From: Thermovirga lienii DSM 17291
Lineage (GTDB): Bacteria > Synergistota > Synergistia > Synergistales > Thermovirgaceae
Reading direction: 5' to 3'
Length of the DNA: 64,000 bases
Assembly (NCBI GenBank): GCA_000233775.1
Contig: CP003096.1
Location: 1,328,501 to 1,392,500 of the forward strand
The notes beneath the pieces are model-generated. The model had not been told where the DNA came from and ran no database searches. It saw nothing but the letters and a program-made list of their open reading frames with translations. Made by a program: the position numbers and the translations under genes. Below are positions 9,930-18,427 of the stretch, one piece after another (the stretch's first letter is position 1; each line of letters opens with the position of its first letter).

Positions 9930-10129
9930 GCAACTATCCTCCAATTTGACATTGGTTTGTACCACAAGATAAAAACGTTAACAAGTGCCGCAGAGGTATT
10001 TCTCGACACTTTCTGTATTACGGACGTTTTTCCACTTCTTGCTGGACCCACTATCAGGATCAGACGATGATAGAGGCAACATGCCTCGCCAATCATTTGC
10101 AGAATCTTATCCACCATGGACTCCATCAT
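9920..10129 (-). pseudogene. Truncated brxF-like (BREX) P-loop gene
   Basis: A 69-codon frame whose first about 52 residues look like the start of BrxF, the small P-loop ATPase of type 3 BREX systems: LYHRLILIVGPARSGKT is a BrxF-like Walker A region, then ALVNV. BrxF is normally about 150 residues. Here the similarity, judged by eye, stops at about 9974, and the rest (FILWYKP onward) is out-of-frame sequence running into the helicase start, ending at TAA 9920-9922. The frame keeps a plausible ribosome site (AGGGG, nine bases before ATG 10129). No brxC, pglX, pglZ or brxA is present nearby. It reads as a deletion scar where a BREX cassette was cut back to this restriction operon. It might still be translated as a leader for the helicase. 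Confidence 0.6.
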
Positions 10130-10557
10130 TGCTTGTTTCCCCTGCTTTTTGCATTACCTCTTATTCTACCTGCGCAGCCCTAGCAGAACAGGCAGGTCCT
10201 CCAACCAACGGATAACCTTCTGAGTATATCTAGTATAAATTTCGACATATTCCAGAAGTCAGATAACTTCAATGCCCAGGGCGTAGCTTCGTTTTTCACA
10301 CACCAAAATAAACCTCTGGCTCTATACCTGTTGCGCTCCATTGCAAATCATTTGTTTTTAATATAATATTAACCAAGTCATGTGTCAAGAAAATTCTGTA
10401 AGCAATATATAGGCTTGTCTAAAAGACTTTATCAATGTTATACCTCCATCCTTCAACTTGCGCTTCGGCTTGTTCATCTTGGCGCAAGGATGCAATTGTG
10501 CTATAACTTTCACTGGTCGTTATTCAAAAATTTTTAAAAATGTTGGGGGGAAAACCT
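10130..10557. other. Intergenic boundary between defence island and galE
   Basis: No convincing gene. On the minus strand, two TATACT hexamers nine bases apart (plus positions 10223-10228 and 10232-10237) could be -10 boxes for the defence operon, but no good -35 is visible. On the plus strand TATAAT at 10362-10367 may serve galE, with TTGCAA at 10341-10346 only 15 bases upstream. An imperfect hairpin (CTTGCGC at about 10458, GCGCAAG at about 10482, 18-base loop) lies before galE; its role is unknown. The galE ribosome site GGGGGG is at 10545-10550. Confidence 0.35.
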
Positions 10558-11532
10558 TTGATACTCGTTACAGGCGGCGCAGGGTACGTGGGAAGCCACA
10601 CCGTTCTGGCGCTTTTGGATAAAGGAAAAGATGTAGTGGTTTTGGACAATCTATCGACTGGGCATAGGGACCTCGTTGGTAAAGCCCACTTGGTAGTAGG
10701 AGACCTAACCGACAGAAGCTCTGTTGAGGCAGTTTTCCAAAAATTCCCCATTGAGGGAGTTTTTCATTTCGCAGCAAAGAGCATCGTTCCTGAGTCTATG
10801 AAACAACCCGACCTTTATTATGTGAACAACGTTACTGGCACCATAAACCTCCTGTCCACAATGGTAAAATACGGCGTTAAAAACCTGGTGTTTTCATCCA
10901 CTGCCGCAGTGTACGGTGAACCAGAACACGTTCCCATAACTGAAGATTCGCCTAAAAACCCCCAAAACGTCTACGGCCATACAAAACTCGTCATAGAAGA
11001 GATGTTAAGAAACTACTTCGCAGCTTACTCCCTGAAGAGCGTTTCCCTGCGGTACTTCAACGCTGCAGGAGCAGACCCCGAAGGTAGGGCCGGGGAAGAT
11101 CACGATCCCGAAACTCACTTGCTGCCCATAGCTTTCAACACGGCCTTGGGCAAAAGGAAGGAATTTACCGTATACGGCACCGACTACCCCACCTCTGACG
11201 GGACCTGCATAAGGGACTTCATCCATGTAAGCGATTTGGCGGAGGCCCACTTGCTGGCCTTCGAGAAACTCCAAAAGGGCGAACTGGATTGTGAGTCCTT
11301 CAACCTGGGAAGTGAAAAAGGCTACAGCGTCAATCAAATAGTGCAAGTTGTAAAAAAGGTTACGGGTATCGACTTCCCCGTGTCATATGGAAACCGAAGG
11401 GAAGGCGACCCGGCAGTATTAATAGCCTCTTCGCAGCGGGCCCAAGAAAAATTACAATGGAAGATGAAACATTCGGACCTCGAAACTATAGTATCGACAG
11501 CTTGGGCTTGGCACCAAAAACGATTTAGATAG
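10558..11532 (+). CDS. galE: UDP-glucose 4-epimerase
   Basis: A 324-residue extended short-chain dehydrogenase. The N-terminal Rossmann motif VTGGAGYVGSH, the catalytic SSTAAVYG serine and YGHTK (YxxxK) and the RYFNAAGADP segment are those of GalE, which interconverts UDP-glucose and UDP-galactose with tightly bound NAD+ for cell-surface glycans. I choose TTG 10558 as start: GGGGGG lies seven bases upstream and the protein then begins MILVTGG as in the family. An ATG at 10540 has no ribosome site before it. It stands alone on the plus strand and its end overlaps the convergent aminopeptidase gene by eight bases. Confidence 0.95.
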   Translation: MILVTGGAGYVGSHTVLALLDKGKDVVVLDNLSTGHRDLVGKAHLVVGDLTDRSSVEAVFQKFPIEGVFHFAAKSIVPESMKQPDLYYVNNVTGTINLLSTMVKYGVKNLVFSSTAAVYGEPEHVPITEDSPKNPQNVYGHTKLVIEEMLRNYFAAYSLKSVSLRYFNAAGADPEGRAGEDHDPETHLLPIAFNTALGKRKEFTVYGTDYPTSDGTCIRDFIHVSDLAEAHLLAFEKLQKGELDCESFNLGSEKGYSVNQIVQVVKKVTGIDFPVSYGNRREGDPAVLIASSQRAQEKLQWKMKHSDLETIVSTAWAWHQKRFR

Positions 11533-12631
11533 AAACCATAAAAACCTTGGGTACTGCGCTGGATATACATTCTGCACCTTGAGGCGTTATGACATAGTTG
11601 TCTTCTACCCTCATGCCTCCTACACCCTCAATGTATATCCCTGGCTCTATAGTTACTACGTCCCCTACAACGAGCACGTCCTTGGAAGAAGGGGATAAAG
11701 TCGGCGCCTCATGAACGTCAAGACCTATCCCATGGCCGGTTCCATGGGTAAATGCGCTCCCATACCCTGCCTTCTCAATAACATTTCTTGCTGCTGCATC
11801 TACATCTGCACATCGGGCACCTGGCCTTAAAACCTGAGCAGCAGCCCTTTGGGCCTCCAATAGTATTTCATGACGATCTTTCCATTCCTCTGGAATGTCA
11901 CCTAGGAAAACGTTCCTGGTTATGTCGCTCACATACCCCTTGTACCTAGCACCAAAATCAACGGTTATCCATTCCCCTACAGAAAATGCCTTATCAGAAG
12001 CCCTCCCATGGGGAAGAGCGCTTCTTGCACCAGAAGCTACAATAAACTTGTGGTCCTGCCAACCTCCATCGGCACCGATCTTGGCCAAATTGTATTCCAA
12101 AAGGGCATCAAACTCTTTCTCCGTTCTTACGTCCTTCATGGAAGCTACTGTGTCTTTCAACGCACAGGCTGCCAAGTCACACGCTTTTTTTATCAGATCG
12201 ACTTCCTCTTTTGTTTTCTCCCGCCTTATAGAAGAAACATCTTGGGAAACATCGAACATCTCAAACTCCTTTGCCAGCGAAAAATACAAGGAAACGGACA
12301 TCTTATCTTCCTGGACGCCCAGTCTCTTGACCGAAAGCTTCTTCATCAGCTCGATTGCCCCATCTATCAGCCTGCTTCCCTTACGATCCACAACATCAAA
12401 GGGAACCTCAAAAGCTGCCTGAGTGGTGTACCGGGCATCTGTTATAAAAAAAGCATCCCTTTGGGTCACTACTACTGCTCCACTGGACCCTGTAAATCCA
12501 GAGAAATAGTAACAGCTTTGCCAGTTGTAGCCTTCTATTACGGGAATAAACACAGCATCTGATGCCTTTTTTAGAGTTTTTTCCCGTAATTTATCCAGCC
12601 TCTTGTTTATCAATGCTCCAGAAAAAACCAT
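11525..12631 (-). CDS. Xaa-Pro aminopeptidase / proline dipeptidase (M24B)
   Basis: A 368-residue creatinase-like protein with an N-terminal creatinase_N domain and C-terminal pita-bread metallopeptidase. Metal and catalytic residues appear in order: VDFGARYKGYVSDITR (two Asp), GTGHGIGLDVHE (His), EPGIYIEG (Glu) and GGMRVEDNYVIT (Glu). It removes N-terminal residues before proline or splits X-Pro dipeptides, fitting peptide and amino acid fermentation. Start at ATG 12631, ten bases after GGAGG and two bases after the upstream stop; a longer frame exists but would lie inside the neighbour. Last gene of the trmI-queH-AIR synthase-like operon. Whether it acts as PepP or PepQ cannot be decided from sequence alone. 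Confidence 0.9.
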   Translation of the reverse strand: MVFSGALINKRLDKLREKTLKKASDAVFIPVIEGYNWQSCYYFSGFTGSSGAVVVTQRDAFFITDARYTTQAAFEVPFDVVDRKGSRLIDGAIELMKKLSVKRLGVQEDKMSVSLYFSLAKEFEMFDVSQDVSSIRREKTKEEVDLIKKACDLAACALKDTVASMKDVRTEKEFDALLEYNLAKIGADGGWQDHKFIVASGARSALPHGRASDKAFSVGEWITVDFGARYKGYVSDITRNVFLGDIPEEWKDRHEILLEAQRAAAQVLRPGARCADVDAAARNVIEKAGYGSAFTHGTGHGIGLDVHEAPTLSPSSKDVLVVGDVVTIEPGIYIEGVGGMRVEDNYVITPQGAECISSAVPKVFMVSI

Positions 12632-12633
12632 TT

Positions 12634-13620
12634 TTACTTGACCTCCATTAACCTCCACAGCTCTTCGGTATAATCGACCTCAATGTTGCCCTTTCCTTCC
12701 ACAAAGCGACCTACAACAGCGCAATCTATTCCTGCACAAGAAAAATCCTCCAAGACGGCCTCTGCATCTTTAGCTGAAACCACAGCTATCAGCACTCCTG
12801 AAGAGATAAGATGAAGAGGATCAAATTCCAACAGTTCAGAGAGCTTTCTTGTCACGGGATGTATGGGAAGACTTTCCCTGAACAGCTCTATTCCCAACCC
12901 CGCCAGCTCCATGAGCTCCGAAAGGCCTCCCAATACTCCCCCTTCCGTGGGGTCGTGCATGAACTTAGCGTATTTTCTAAATATCCTAGCTTCCCTCAAT
13001 ACGCTGGTTTCGGAAACCCAGCTCTTTACTTCTTCTATTTCGGAAGGTGACAAAAACCTGGACAACAAATCGGGCCTGTCTGAAGCCAAAATGGACATGC
13101 CCTCCAATCCGACATGCTTGGACATCAATATTACATCCGTAGGCCTTATCTGATCTGCCGAGAAAAGTCTATTTGCCTTTCCTATCATCGTCCCGCATAT
13201 AACCGGTGAAGAATACCTCGTATTGACCTCAGTATGGCCAGTAACCACGGCCACATTGATCTCCTTACAGGCTTCATGTATTTCCTTCGCCAACTCCTGT
13301 ATTGACTCCTTGGTAGTATGCTTAGGAAAGATCATGGTAGTAGCCAGGTAGTAGGGCTCTCCCCCCTTAGCTGCCACGTCGTTGGAGTTCACCGTGACCA
13401 GAAGTCTACCAGCGCCCTTCGTCGCCCCTACTATGGGGTCCGTGGTGACGATGAGATACTCATCTTCTTTCAACTTTATAACCGCGGCATCTTCGCCAAC
13501 CCTTGGCCCCACAAGAACCTCTGGCCTTTTGAAACCACAAAAGGAAAGCACCGAACTTTCCAGAGCCTCTGGAGGCAGCTTGCCGCTAGGAAGCTCGTGC
13601 AGCGCCTTGTTTTTTATCAT
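12634..13620 (-). CDS. AIR synthase-related protein (HypE/ThiL-like fold)
   Basis: A 328-residue member of the PurM/HypE/ThiL/SelD superfamily. The N-terminal half contains VGPRVGEDAAVI and VTTDPIVGATKGAG, the ATP and metal-binding segments, and HDPTEGGVLGGLSELMELAG is the hallmark of the C-terminal half. It lacks the Cys/Sec-containing glycine-rich loop of SelD and the C-terminal Cys of HypE (a true hypE lies at 38243), so the substrate is unknown. It probably forms a phosphorylated intermediate on some small molecule. Start at ATG 13620 (AGGGG eight bases upstream); it overlaps queH by 35 bases. Confidence 0.8.
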   Translation of the reverse strand: MIKNKALHELPSGKLPPEALESSVLSFCGFKRPEVLVGPRVGEDAAVIKLKEDEYLIVTTDPIVGATKGAGRLLVTVNSNDVAAKGGEPYYLATTMIFPKHTTKESIQELAKEIHEACKEINVAVVTGHTEVNTRYSSPVICGTMIGKANRLFSADQIRPTDVILMSKHVGLEGMSILASDRPDLLSRFLSPSEIEEVKSWVSETSVLREARIFRKYAKFMHDPTEGGVLGGLSELMELAGLGIELFRESLPIHPVTRKLSELLEFDPLHLISSGVLIAVVSAKDAEAVLEDFSCAGIDCAVVGRFVEGKGNIEVDYTEELWRLMEVK

Positions 13621-14173
13621 GTCTTTCACCCCTAAAACTTAAAATACAACCACAATAGTTTTGCCGGTATAAGCCTAACCTCTTGCTCATCTCAACAGAA
13701 CGCAAGAAACCATTATTCTTTCGCCAAACCACGTCCAACCACTTAAGGCCGTATCTCCGGGATATTGCCCTTCCCATGGCATTGATAAGGTCTGGTTTCT
13801 TATGAGGACTTATGGTGAGAGTGGTACCTAAGTAGGCAAAGTTTCCCTCACGTGCAACCTGGGCAGCGCTATCCAACTGGGCCCTTATACAAAGGGCGCA
13901 CCTTACCCCTCCTTCTGGGTAGTAAAGATGGCCGCGCAAACTTAAAAGCCAGGACAAAGGGCTATAACGCTGTTCCACCAACAAAGGCGCCCCCAAGGTC
14001 TCAGAAAGTTGTATTACAGCGTTTAGCCGCCTGTCATGCTCCTCCTTCGGATGTATGTTGGATCCATAAAAATATCCCCATACATCCTCATTTTCCTTGA
14101 GGAGCTCCGTCCAGGGCACCGTTGCATCTGGGGCACAGCATATGTGCAAAAGAACCCGCCCTTGTGTTTTCAT
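13586..14173 (-). CDS. queH: Epoxyqueuosine reductase QueH
   Basis: A 195-residue DUF208/QueH protein. Conserved cysteine clusters are visible: LLHICCAPD at the N-terminus, GGVRCALC in the middle and YCGC near the C-terminus, which bind the iron-sulfur cluster and metal. QueH performs the last step of queuosine synthesis, reducing epoxyqueuosine to queuosine in tRNA, and replaces the unrelated QueG in many anaerobes. Its ATG follows the trmI stop directly. queD and folE2 for the early pathway are at 47.4-48.5 kb. No queG is seen in this window. Confidence 0.9.
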   Translation of the reverse strand: MKTQGRVLLHICCAPDATVPWTELLKENEDVWGYFYGSNIHPKEEHDRRLNAVIQLSETLGAPLLVEQRYSPLSWLLSLRGHLYYPEGGVRCALCIRAQLDSAAQVAREGNFAYLGTTLTISPHKKPDLINAMGRAISRRYGLKWLDVVWRKNNGFLRSVEMSKRLGLYRQNYCGCILSFRGERHDKKQGAARAS

Positions 14174-14947
14174 CTACGTTATATCCCTCACAGTGGAAGC
14201 GAATATAAGATAACCCGTGTGGCCTACCATAATATCCTCCGGCCTTATTCTTTTCGCATTAGTTTTGTAATAACGCAAGAAAAGTTCCATAACTTGAATA
14301 TCCACATAACCGTGATCGTTAAGGCCCTCAAGGGTTTTCTCTATTTGGTTCGTGGTGGGAACCAGGATTCCCAGCCTACTGCCAGGAGAGAGAGCTTCCT
14401 TAGCCTGTCTTAGATAATCCCAAGGAGTAGGCACATCCAAGAAAAGAGCATCTGCGTCTCGCTCGTCAAATCCCTCAGCGATGTCTTTTACTTTGAATTC
14501 CACTCTATGGGCAACGTTCCACTTTTCGCAGTTGCGCCTCGCAAGAAGGGAAAACTCCTCTCTTCTATCATATGTATATACTTTGCCCTCGTCCCCCACG
14601 AAATGTGCCAAAGCCGCAGTCAAACTACCCGAACCTGTCCCACACTCAACCACTTTTGATCCTGGTCCAACACCAAGGGCCACGATGATCATACCTATTT
14701 CCTTGGGGAAAATAATTTGGGTTTTTCTTTTTATCCTCCGACTGAACTCAAGAACATTGGGTCTTAATATGTAGAACATGCTCCCCAGGTGAGTCCTCAC
14801 TCCGTCCCCGTAGGAGCGACCTATTATGTCATTATGATTGATCACGCCAAGTCTGCTATCCAACTTGGCACCTTCCTCCAAATTCAACAAAAAAGTATCG
14901 CCTTTTTCTGGCGACCACAAAAACACAACATCTTTATCCTTAAGCAT
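14174..14947 (-). CDS. trmI: tRNA (adenine-N1)-methyltransferase TrmI
   Basis: A 257-residue class I AdoMet methyltransferase. The N-terminal beta domain includes HNDIIGRSYGDGV, typical of TrmI, and motif I is VVECGTGSGSLT. The FLDVPTPWDYL segment matches the conserved aspartate-proline region. TrmI methylates A58 in the T loop, strengthening tRNA structure; it is common in thermophiles, archaea and some mesophilic bacteria. Heads the operon trmI-queH-AIR synthase-like-aminopeptidase, with the first two genes being tRNA modification enzymes. Confidence 0.9.
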   Translation of the reverse strand: MLKDKDVVFLWSPEKGDTFLLNLEEGAKLDSRLGVINHNDIIGRSYGDGVRTHLGSMFYILRPNVLEFSRRIKRKTQIIFPKEIGMIIVALGVGPGSKVVECGTGSGSLTAALAHFVGDEGKVYTYDRREEFSLLARRNCEKWNVAHRVEFKVKDIAEGFDERDADALFLDVPTPWDYLRQAKEALSPGSRLGILVPTTNQIEKTLEGLNDHGYVDIQVMELFLRYYKTNAKRIRPEDIMVGHTGYLIFASTVRDIT

Positions 14948-14986
14948 GTAATCAACCTCGCACGTTAAATTTTTGTCTTTATAGGC

Positions 14987-17131
14987 TCAAAGGCTTATTA
15001 CACCCTCTGGTTCTTCGAAAGAATTATATATTTCATCGAAACTCTGCTCAATTTCGACAAACAAAGAAAGCAGCGTAGGGTCGAAATGGAATGGCTCTAT
15101 TCTTCCATCCCCTTTCGTTATTATCTCACAAGCTTTTTCGTGAGAGAGGGGCTCCTTGTATGCTCTTCTTGAACGGAGAGCATCATATGTATCAGCAAGG
15201 GCAACTACCCTAGCTTCAACTGGGATATCCTCACCCGCTAATCCATATGGATATCCGCTGCCATCCCATTTCTCATGATGATACAAACATATAGCTCTGC
15301 CTATCCGAAGCCAAGGAGCATCGCCTAATATCTCCGCACCCCATATGGTATGTTTTTTTATAATATCGAACTCTTCCTCTGCAAGGGCATCACGTTTGGT
15401 CAGCAAATCCAAAGGGACCTTCATCTTGCCTATATCGTGGAGTCGAGAAAACAGCGCTATATCCTCGACTTGATCTGCAGGAAGGGATAAAGATTTGGCA
15501 AGCAAAAAACAGTATTTTTCGACCCTCTCCAAATGGGCAGAGGTTTCCTCGTGGAAGATCGATGTTATTGTTTGGATCCTCTCAACCATATACTGATAGG
15601 ACTGCCTCAACCCCTGCAGCGCGCTCTTTGAATCTATCATTCCTCCTATATAAGACGCTATGGGCAAAAGGAGATCCAAAACCTCCTGACTTTCCTTCTT
15701 GGGCTTGGCCCATCCCAGGTAAATAACTCCAACGGGTCTGCCTAAATGAAACACAGGGAAAATGGCCTCGCTCTTGACTGGAGCTCCCATAGCCAACGAC
15801 AATGGATCAGTATACACATCCTCTATCCACAAAACCTTGTCTTCTTTGAACGAAGCATCCTTTAGTCTAAGGTCTAAGCTCCTCTTTACGTCAGAAAGCT
15901 TGACCCCGTAGCCGCTTTCCGTGTAAGGCAGATATTCGTTACCCTCTTTCTTTGAAATAACCACCTCACTTGCGCCTGTTACCTCTCGTATTATATCTGC
16001 AATCCTGCCTAATCCCTTATTGAAACCTGTTGTCATGGTGACTGTTTTGGAGATCTCTATTATCCTCCTCCATGCCCTATCCCTTGTGATCAGAGCTTCA
16101 TTGGTAGCCTGTAACGTTTTATTGAGCTCAGCCATTTTTTCTCCGCTAGCTAGTAGTTTCTCCTGCTGATAAACATAACTCTGGAGGGCGCTAGATAGAG
16201 CTTGACAAAGTATTCCTACCTCCTCAAGCTTGCTACGGGAAATTATCTCTCGTACCCCCCTTGCCACTTTAGAAACCGTTATGGATAGATCCTTCGGTGT
16301 TGTAGCGGCAAACAGTTTATCCTGCATATCCGAGGCCAATACCGTAATCTCTTCCATTGGAGCCAATACATATTTGAAGACTAAAAAACCAATCCCCACT
16401 ATTATGATGAGCAAAGAAACATCAAAGGCCGCCATGCTTAGAATGTTGCCACAAAGCAAGTAGAAGAAACGCCTCAGAGGAATCAATACGTAAAGCCTGA
16501 CACTGCCTCCCATGATGGGACTATACTTACCCCAATACAGCCTGCCGTTAAGGTCCTTAAACCACGGCCCTTTGACATTGTAGATTATAGGACCATGAAG
16601 GTTTTCGGTACCTTTCAAGAAATACGATGGACTCTTCCACAACACCTCACCGCCAGGCCCTACGAAAATCAAAAACTCTTTGTTGTCGCTCAAGTGCAAG
16701 GTTCGCCTCAGCCATTGGAAATTAGGCTCCATGGCCCACGTTAAGATCCTGCCCTCTGGATGCCTCCACAATAAAAAGGTGTTATCCTTTCCTTTGCGGG
16801 GGACACGATAGATAGCGTATCCTTCAGCCAAAGGAGAAGACTTATCGTGGGATTCCCAAAAATCCGATAAACGAGTCTCTTCTTTGAGAGAAAAATTGAA
16901 GGCTGTAGAAAAAGTCGCAGCATTTGAATCTCCATTTGTAAATATGGAATTTTTCAGTAAGGAAAGCTCTTTATCAATCTGCTGAGATATACCATCAAGC
17001 TCGCTGGACATGGTCCTATCAAGCTGATTATATTTCCACTTTATCTGAGCATAATAATTTAGCACTAAGTTGCCGAAAATGATAAGTACCAAGAATCCGA
17101 TAGCTACCGTAAAGAGCTTACGGATACTCAT
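14987..17131 (-). CDS. Membrane sensor with GAF-like and HD-GYP domains
   Basis: A 714-residue protein. A first membrane helix (about residues 8-27) is followed by an extracytoplasmic sensor region, a second helix (about 235-255) and a HAMP-like or coiled segment. A GAF-like region follows at about 370-500 (signal or cofactor binding). The C-terminal HD-GYP domain has HDIGKMKVP, KKHTIWGAEIL, HHEKWDGSGYPYGL and LADTYDALRSRRAYK. HD-GYP proteins usually hydrolyse cyclic di-GMP and all key motifs are present, so activity is likely. GGAGG lies seven bases before ATG. The signal sensed is unknown. It is downstream of tonB with a 157-base gap and may be transcribed separately. Confidence 0.88.
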   Translation of the reverse strand: MSIRKLFTVAIGFLVLIIFGNLVLNYYAQIKWKYNQLDRTMSSELDGISQQIDKELSLLKNSIFTNGDSNAATFSTAFNFSLKEETRLSDFWESHDKSSPLAEGYAIYRVPRKGKDNTFLLWRHPEGRILTWAMEPNFQWLRRTLHLSDNKEFLIFVGPGGEVLWKSPSYFLKGTENLHGPIIYNVKGPWFKDLNGRLYWGKYSPIMGGSVRLYVLIPLRRFFYLLCGNILSMAAFDVSLLIIIVGIGFLVFKYVLAPMEEITVLASDMQDKLFAATTPKDLSITVSKVARGVREIISRSKLEEVGILCQALSSALQSYVYQQEKLLASGEKMAELNKTLQATNEALITRDRAWRRIIEISKTVTMTTGFNKGLGRIADIIREVTGASEVVISKKEGNEYLPYTESGYGVKLSDVKRSLDLRLKDASFKEDKVLWIEDVYTDPLSLAMGAPVKSEAIFPVFHLGRPVGVIYLGWAKPKKESQEVLDLLLPIASYIGGMIDSKSALQGLRQSYQYMVERIQTITSIFHEETSAHLERVEKYCFLLAKSLSLPADQVEDIALFSRLHDIGKMKVPLDLLTKRDALAEEEFDIIKKHTIWGAEILGDAPWLRIGRAICLYHHEKWDGSGYPYGLAGEDIPVEARVVALADTYDALRSRRAYKEPLSHEKACEIITKGDGRIEPFHFDPTLLSLFVEIEQSFDEIYNSFEEPEGVISL

Positions 17132-17288
17132 CTAGAGGCCTCCCAATTTCGTAGAGCATAAAATCATCATTTTTACATTGTACACCAATAACATCCCCTT
17201 GGTAACCAATCATTTTAGAAATAAGCTACAGCAAGTAATCACTCATGTGCAAAACTTCCTAAGGCAAGCAAAGTATGTATTAGGAAGG

Positions 17289-18035
17289 TTATTTTAATTC
17301 AAAAACCACTGGGACAATGACAGTGTTTCTTATATTAGGAGCGAAAATCCACCTCTTTACGGCACTTAACGCTGCTTTATCTAAAATATCGTACCCACTA
17401 CTTTTTTTTACCGCTATGTTTGCTATGCTGCCGTCCTTGTTAAGCTTCACCATCAAAAGAACTTCTCCATAAAGGCCTTTCCTTCTTGCTAACAGGGGAT
17501 AAATAGGAGAGACCTTCTTTAAAACCATCTCCTCGCTCACAAATACATGTTTTTCGGACTCGTTTCCCCTTTCAGATACTTGAAGACTGCCAACTGGTGC
17601 TTTTTCCCCCAAAGCTTCTTGGGGCTTTTCCTCCGCATTTTCGCCGCTACGTGGAGTTTCTTTGATCTTTTTTGTCTCTTTTTGTGCATTGAGTTGTTTG
17701 GTTTCCGGCTTTGTCTTGGTTTCCTTTTGCAATGCCTGTTGGACTGTTTTTTTATTTGTTATTTTTTTTTCGTCTACAGCCTTGGTTTCATTGGCTTTGC
17801 TTTCATTTGTTTCGACCATTTTAGGGGATTGCTTTTCTTCTAGCGGCTCTGCAACACTTGAAACGGTCTTTCGCTCTTCTTTCACTACCTTTTGGGGTTT
17901 TAGAAATTCCAGCTTTACTACTATCCTATCCTCCGCTTTTACTCGCTCACGGGAGGGGGAAATTTTAGGTATGAAGTAAAACAACAAACCATGAACTAGG
18001 GAACTTGCTATTATAAATACAATAATGCGCTTCAA
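17289..18035 (-). CDS. tonB: TonB-family energy transducer
   Basis: A 248-residue protein. A short N-terminal membrane anchor (about residues 4-22) is followed by a long Lys/Glu/Pro-rich periplasmic spacer (about 30-150). The TonB C-terminal domain (about 165-248) contains SPIYPLLARRKGLYGEVLLMV and the WIFAP segment. TonB carries proton-motive energy from ExbBD to outer-membrane receptors, so the cell has an outer membrane. The start is TTG overlapping the exbD stop. It ends the operon exbB-binding protein-exbD-tonB. The spacer uses repeated Lys-Glu-Thr words, which is low-complexity but normal for this family. Confidence 0.9.
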   Translation of the reverse strand: MKRIIVFIIASSLVHGLLFYFIPKISPSRERVKAEDRIVVKLEFLKPQKVVKEERKTVSSVAEPLEEKQSPKMVETNESKANETKAVDEKKITNKKTVQQALQKETKTKPETKQLNAQKETKKIKETPRSGENAEEKPQEALGEKAPVGSLQVSERGNESEKHVFVSEEMVLKKVSPIYPLLARRKGLYGEVLLMVKLNKDGSIANIAVKKSSGYDILDKAALSAVKRWIFAPNIRNTVIVPVVFELK

Positions 18036-18427
18036 TTTTCCCTTCGCTCCTCCACTAACAGTCCCGCTTCAGAAATTCCTGCCTCCTTAAGGAGATCTAA
18101 AAGAGATATAACCTTTTCATAGGGCAAACGCTTATCTGCCGCAACAGCCACACTTCTTTTGTTAATTTTCATGTTTTCTATAAGCGGTAGGAGGTCTTTT
18201 TCATCCACAACTTTGTCATCTACCTTAAAATCTCCATCCGCCAAAATTTCGATTATTACCGGTTCTACTGAAGAGGTCTCCCCTTTCGCTTCAGGTAAAG
18301 CGACACCTAACTGACTTTTGGCGAAAGTTGTAGTTAAGACCAAAAAAACCACCAACAAGAAAAGGACATCTATTAGAGGAGTAAGCTCCACTTCCGGAGA
18401 AGTTCTTGTTCTTGGTCTTCTTTTCAT
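18032..18427 (-). CDS. exbD: ExbD/TolR biopolymer transport protein
   Basis: A 131-residue protein with a short cytoplasmic N-terminus, one membrane helix (LTPLIDVLFLLVVFLVLTTT) containing the conserved aspartate of the proton path, and a small periplasmic domain ending in LLDLLKEAGI. It partners ExbB in the inner-membrane motor that drives TonB. ATG overlaps the stop of the binding-protein gene by four bases. ExbD versus TolR is decided by the neighbouring tonB and the absence of tolA, tolB and pal. Confidence 0.9.
   Translation of the reverse strand: MKRRPRTRTSPEVELTPLIDVLFLLVVFLVLTTTFAKSQLGVALPEAKGETSSVEPVIIEILADGDFKVDDKVVDEKDLLPLIENMKINKRSVAVAADKRLPYEKVISLLDLLKEAGISEAGLLVEERREN

Noticed and set aside
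9985-10215. Plus-strand frame of 76 codons beside the defence operon
   Set aside because: No ribosome site, and it is antisense to the brxF-like remnant, which carries a recognisable P-loop.
12634-13620. AIR-synthase-like protein as selD, suggested by the selenoproteins
   Set aside because: It lacks the N-terminal glycine-rich Cys/Sec motif and catalytic lysine pattern of SelD.
13586-14173. CCAPD in QueH in place of CCAPC as a missing cysteine
   Set aside because: Other cysteine clusters are intact, and I believe variants with Asp at this place occur in the family; not strong enough to call a defect.
17530-17900. Low-complexity Lys/Glu/Thr region as a tandem repeat
   Set aside because: It is the normal periplasmic spacer of TonB.
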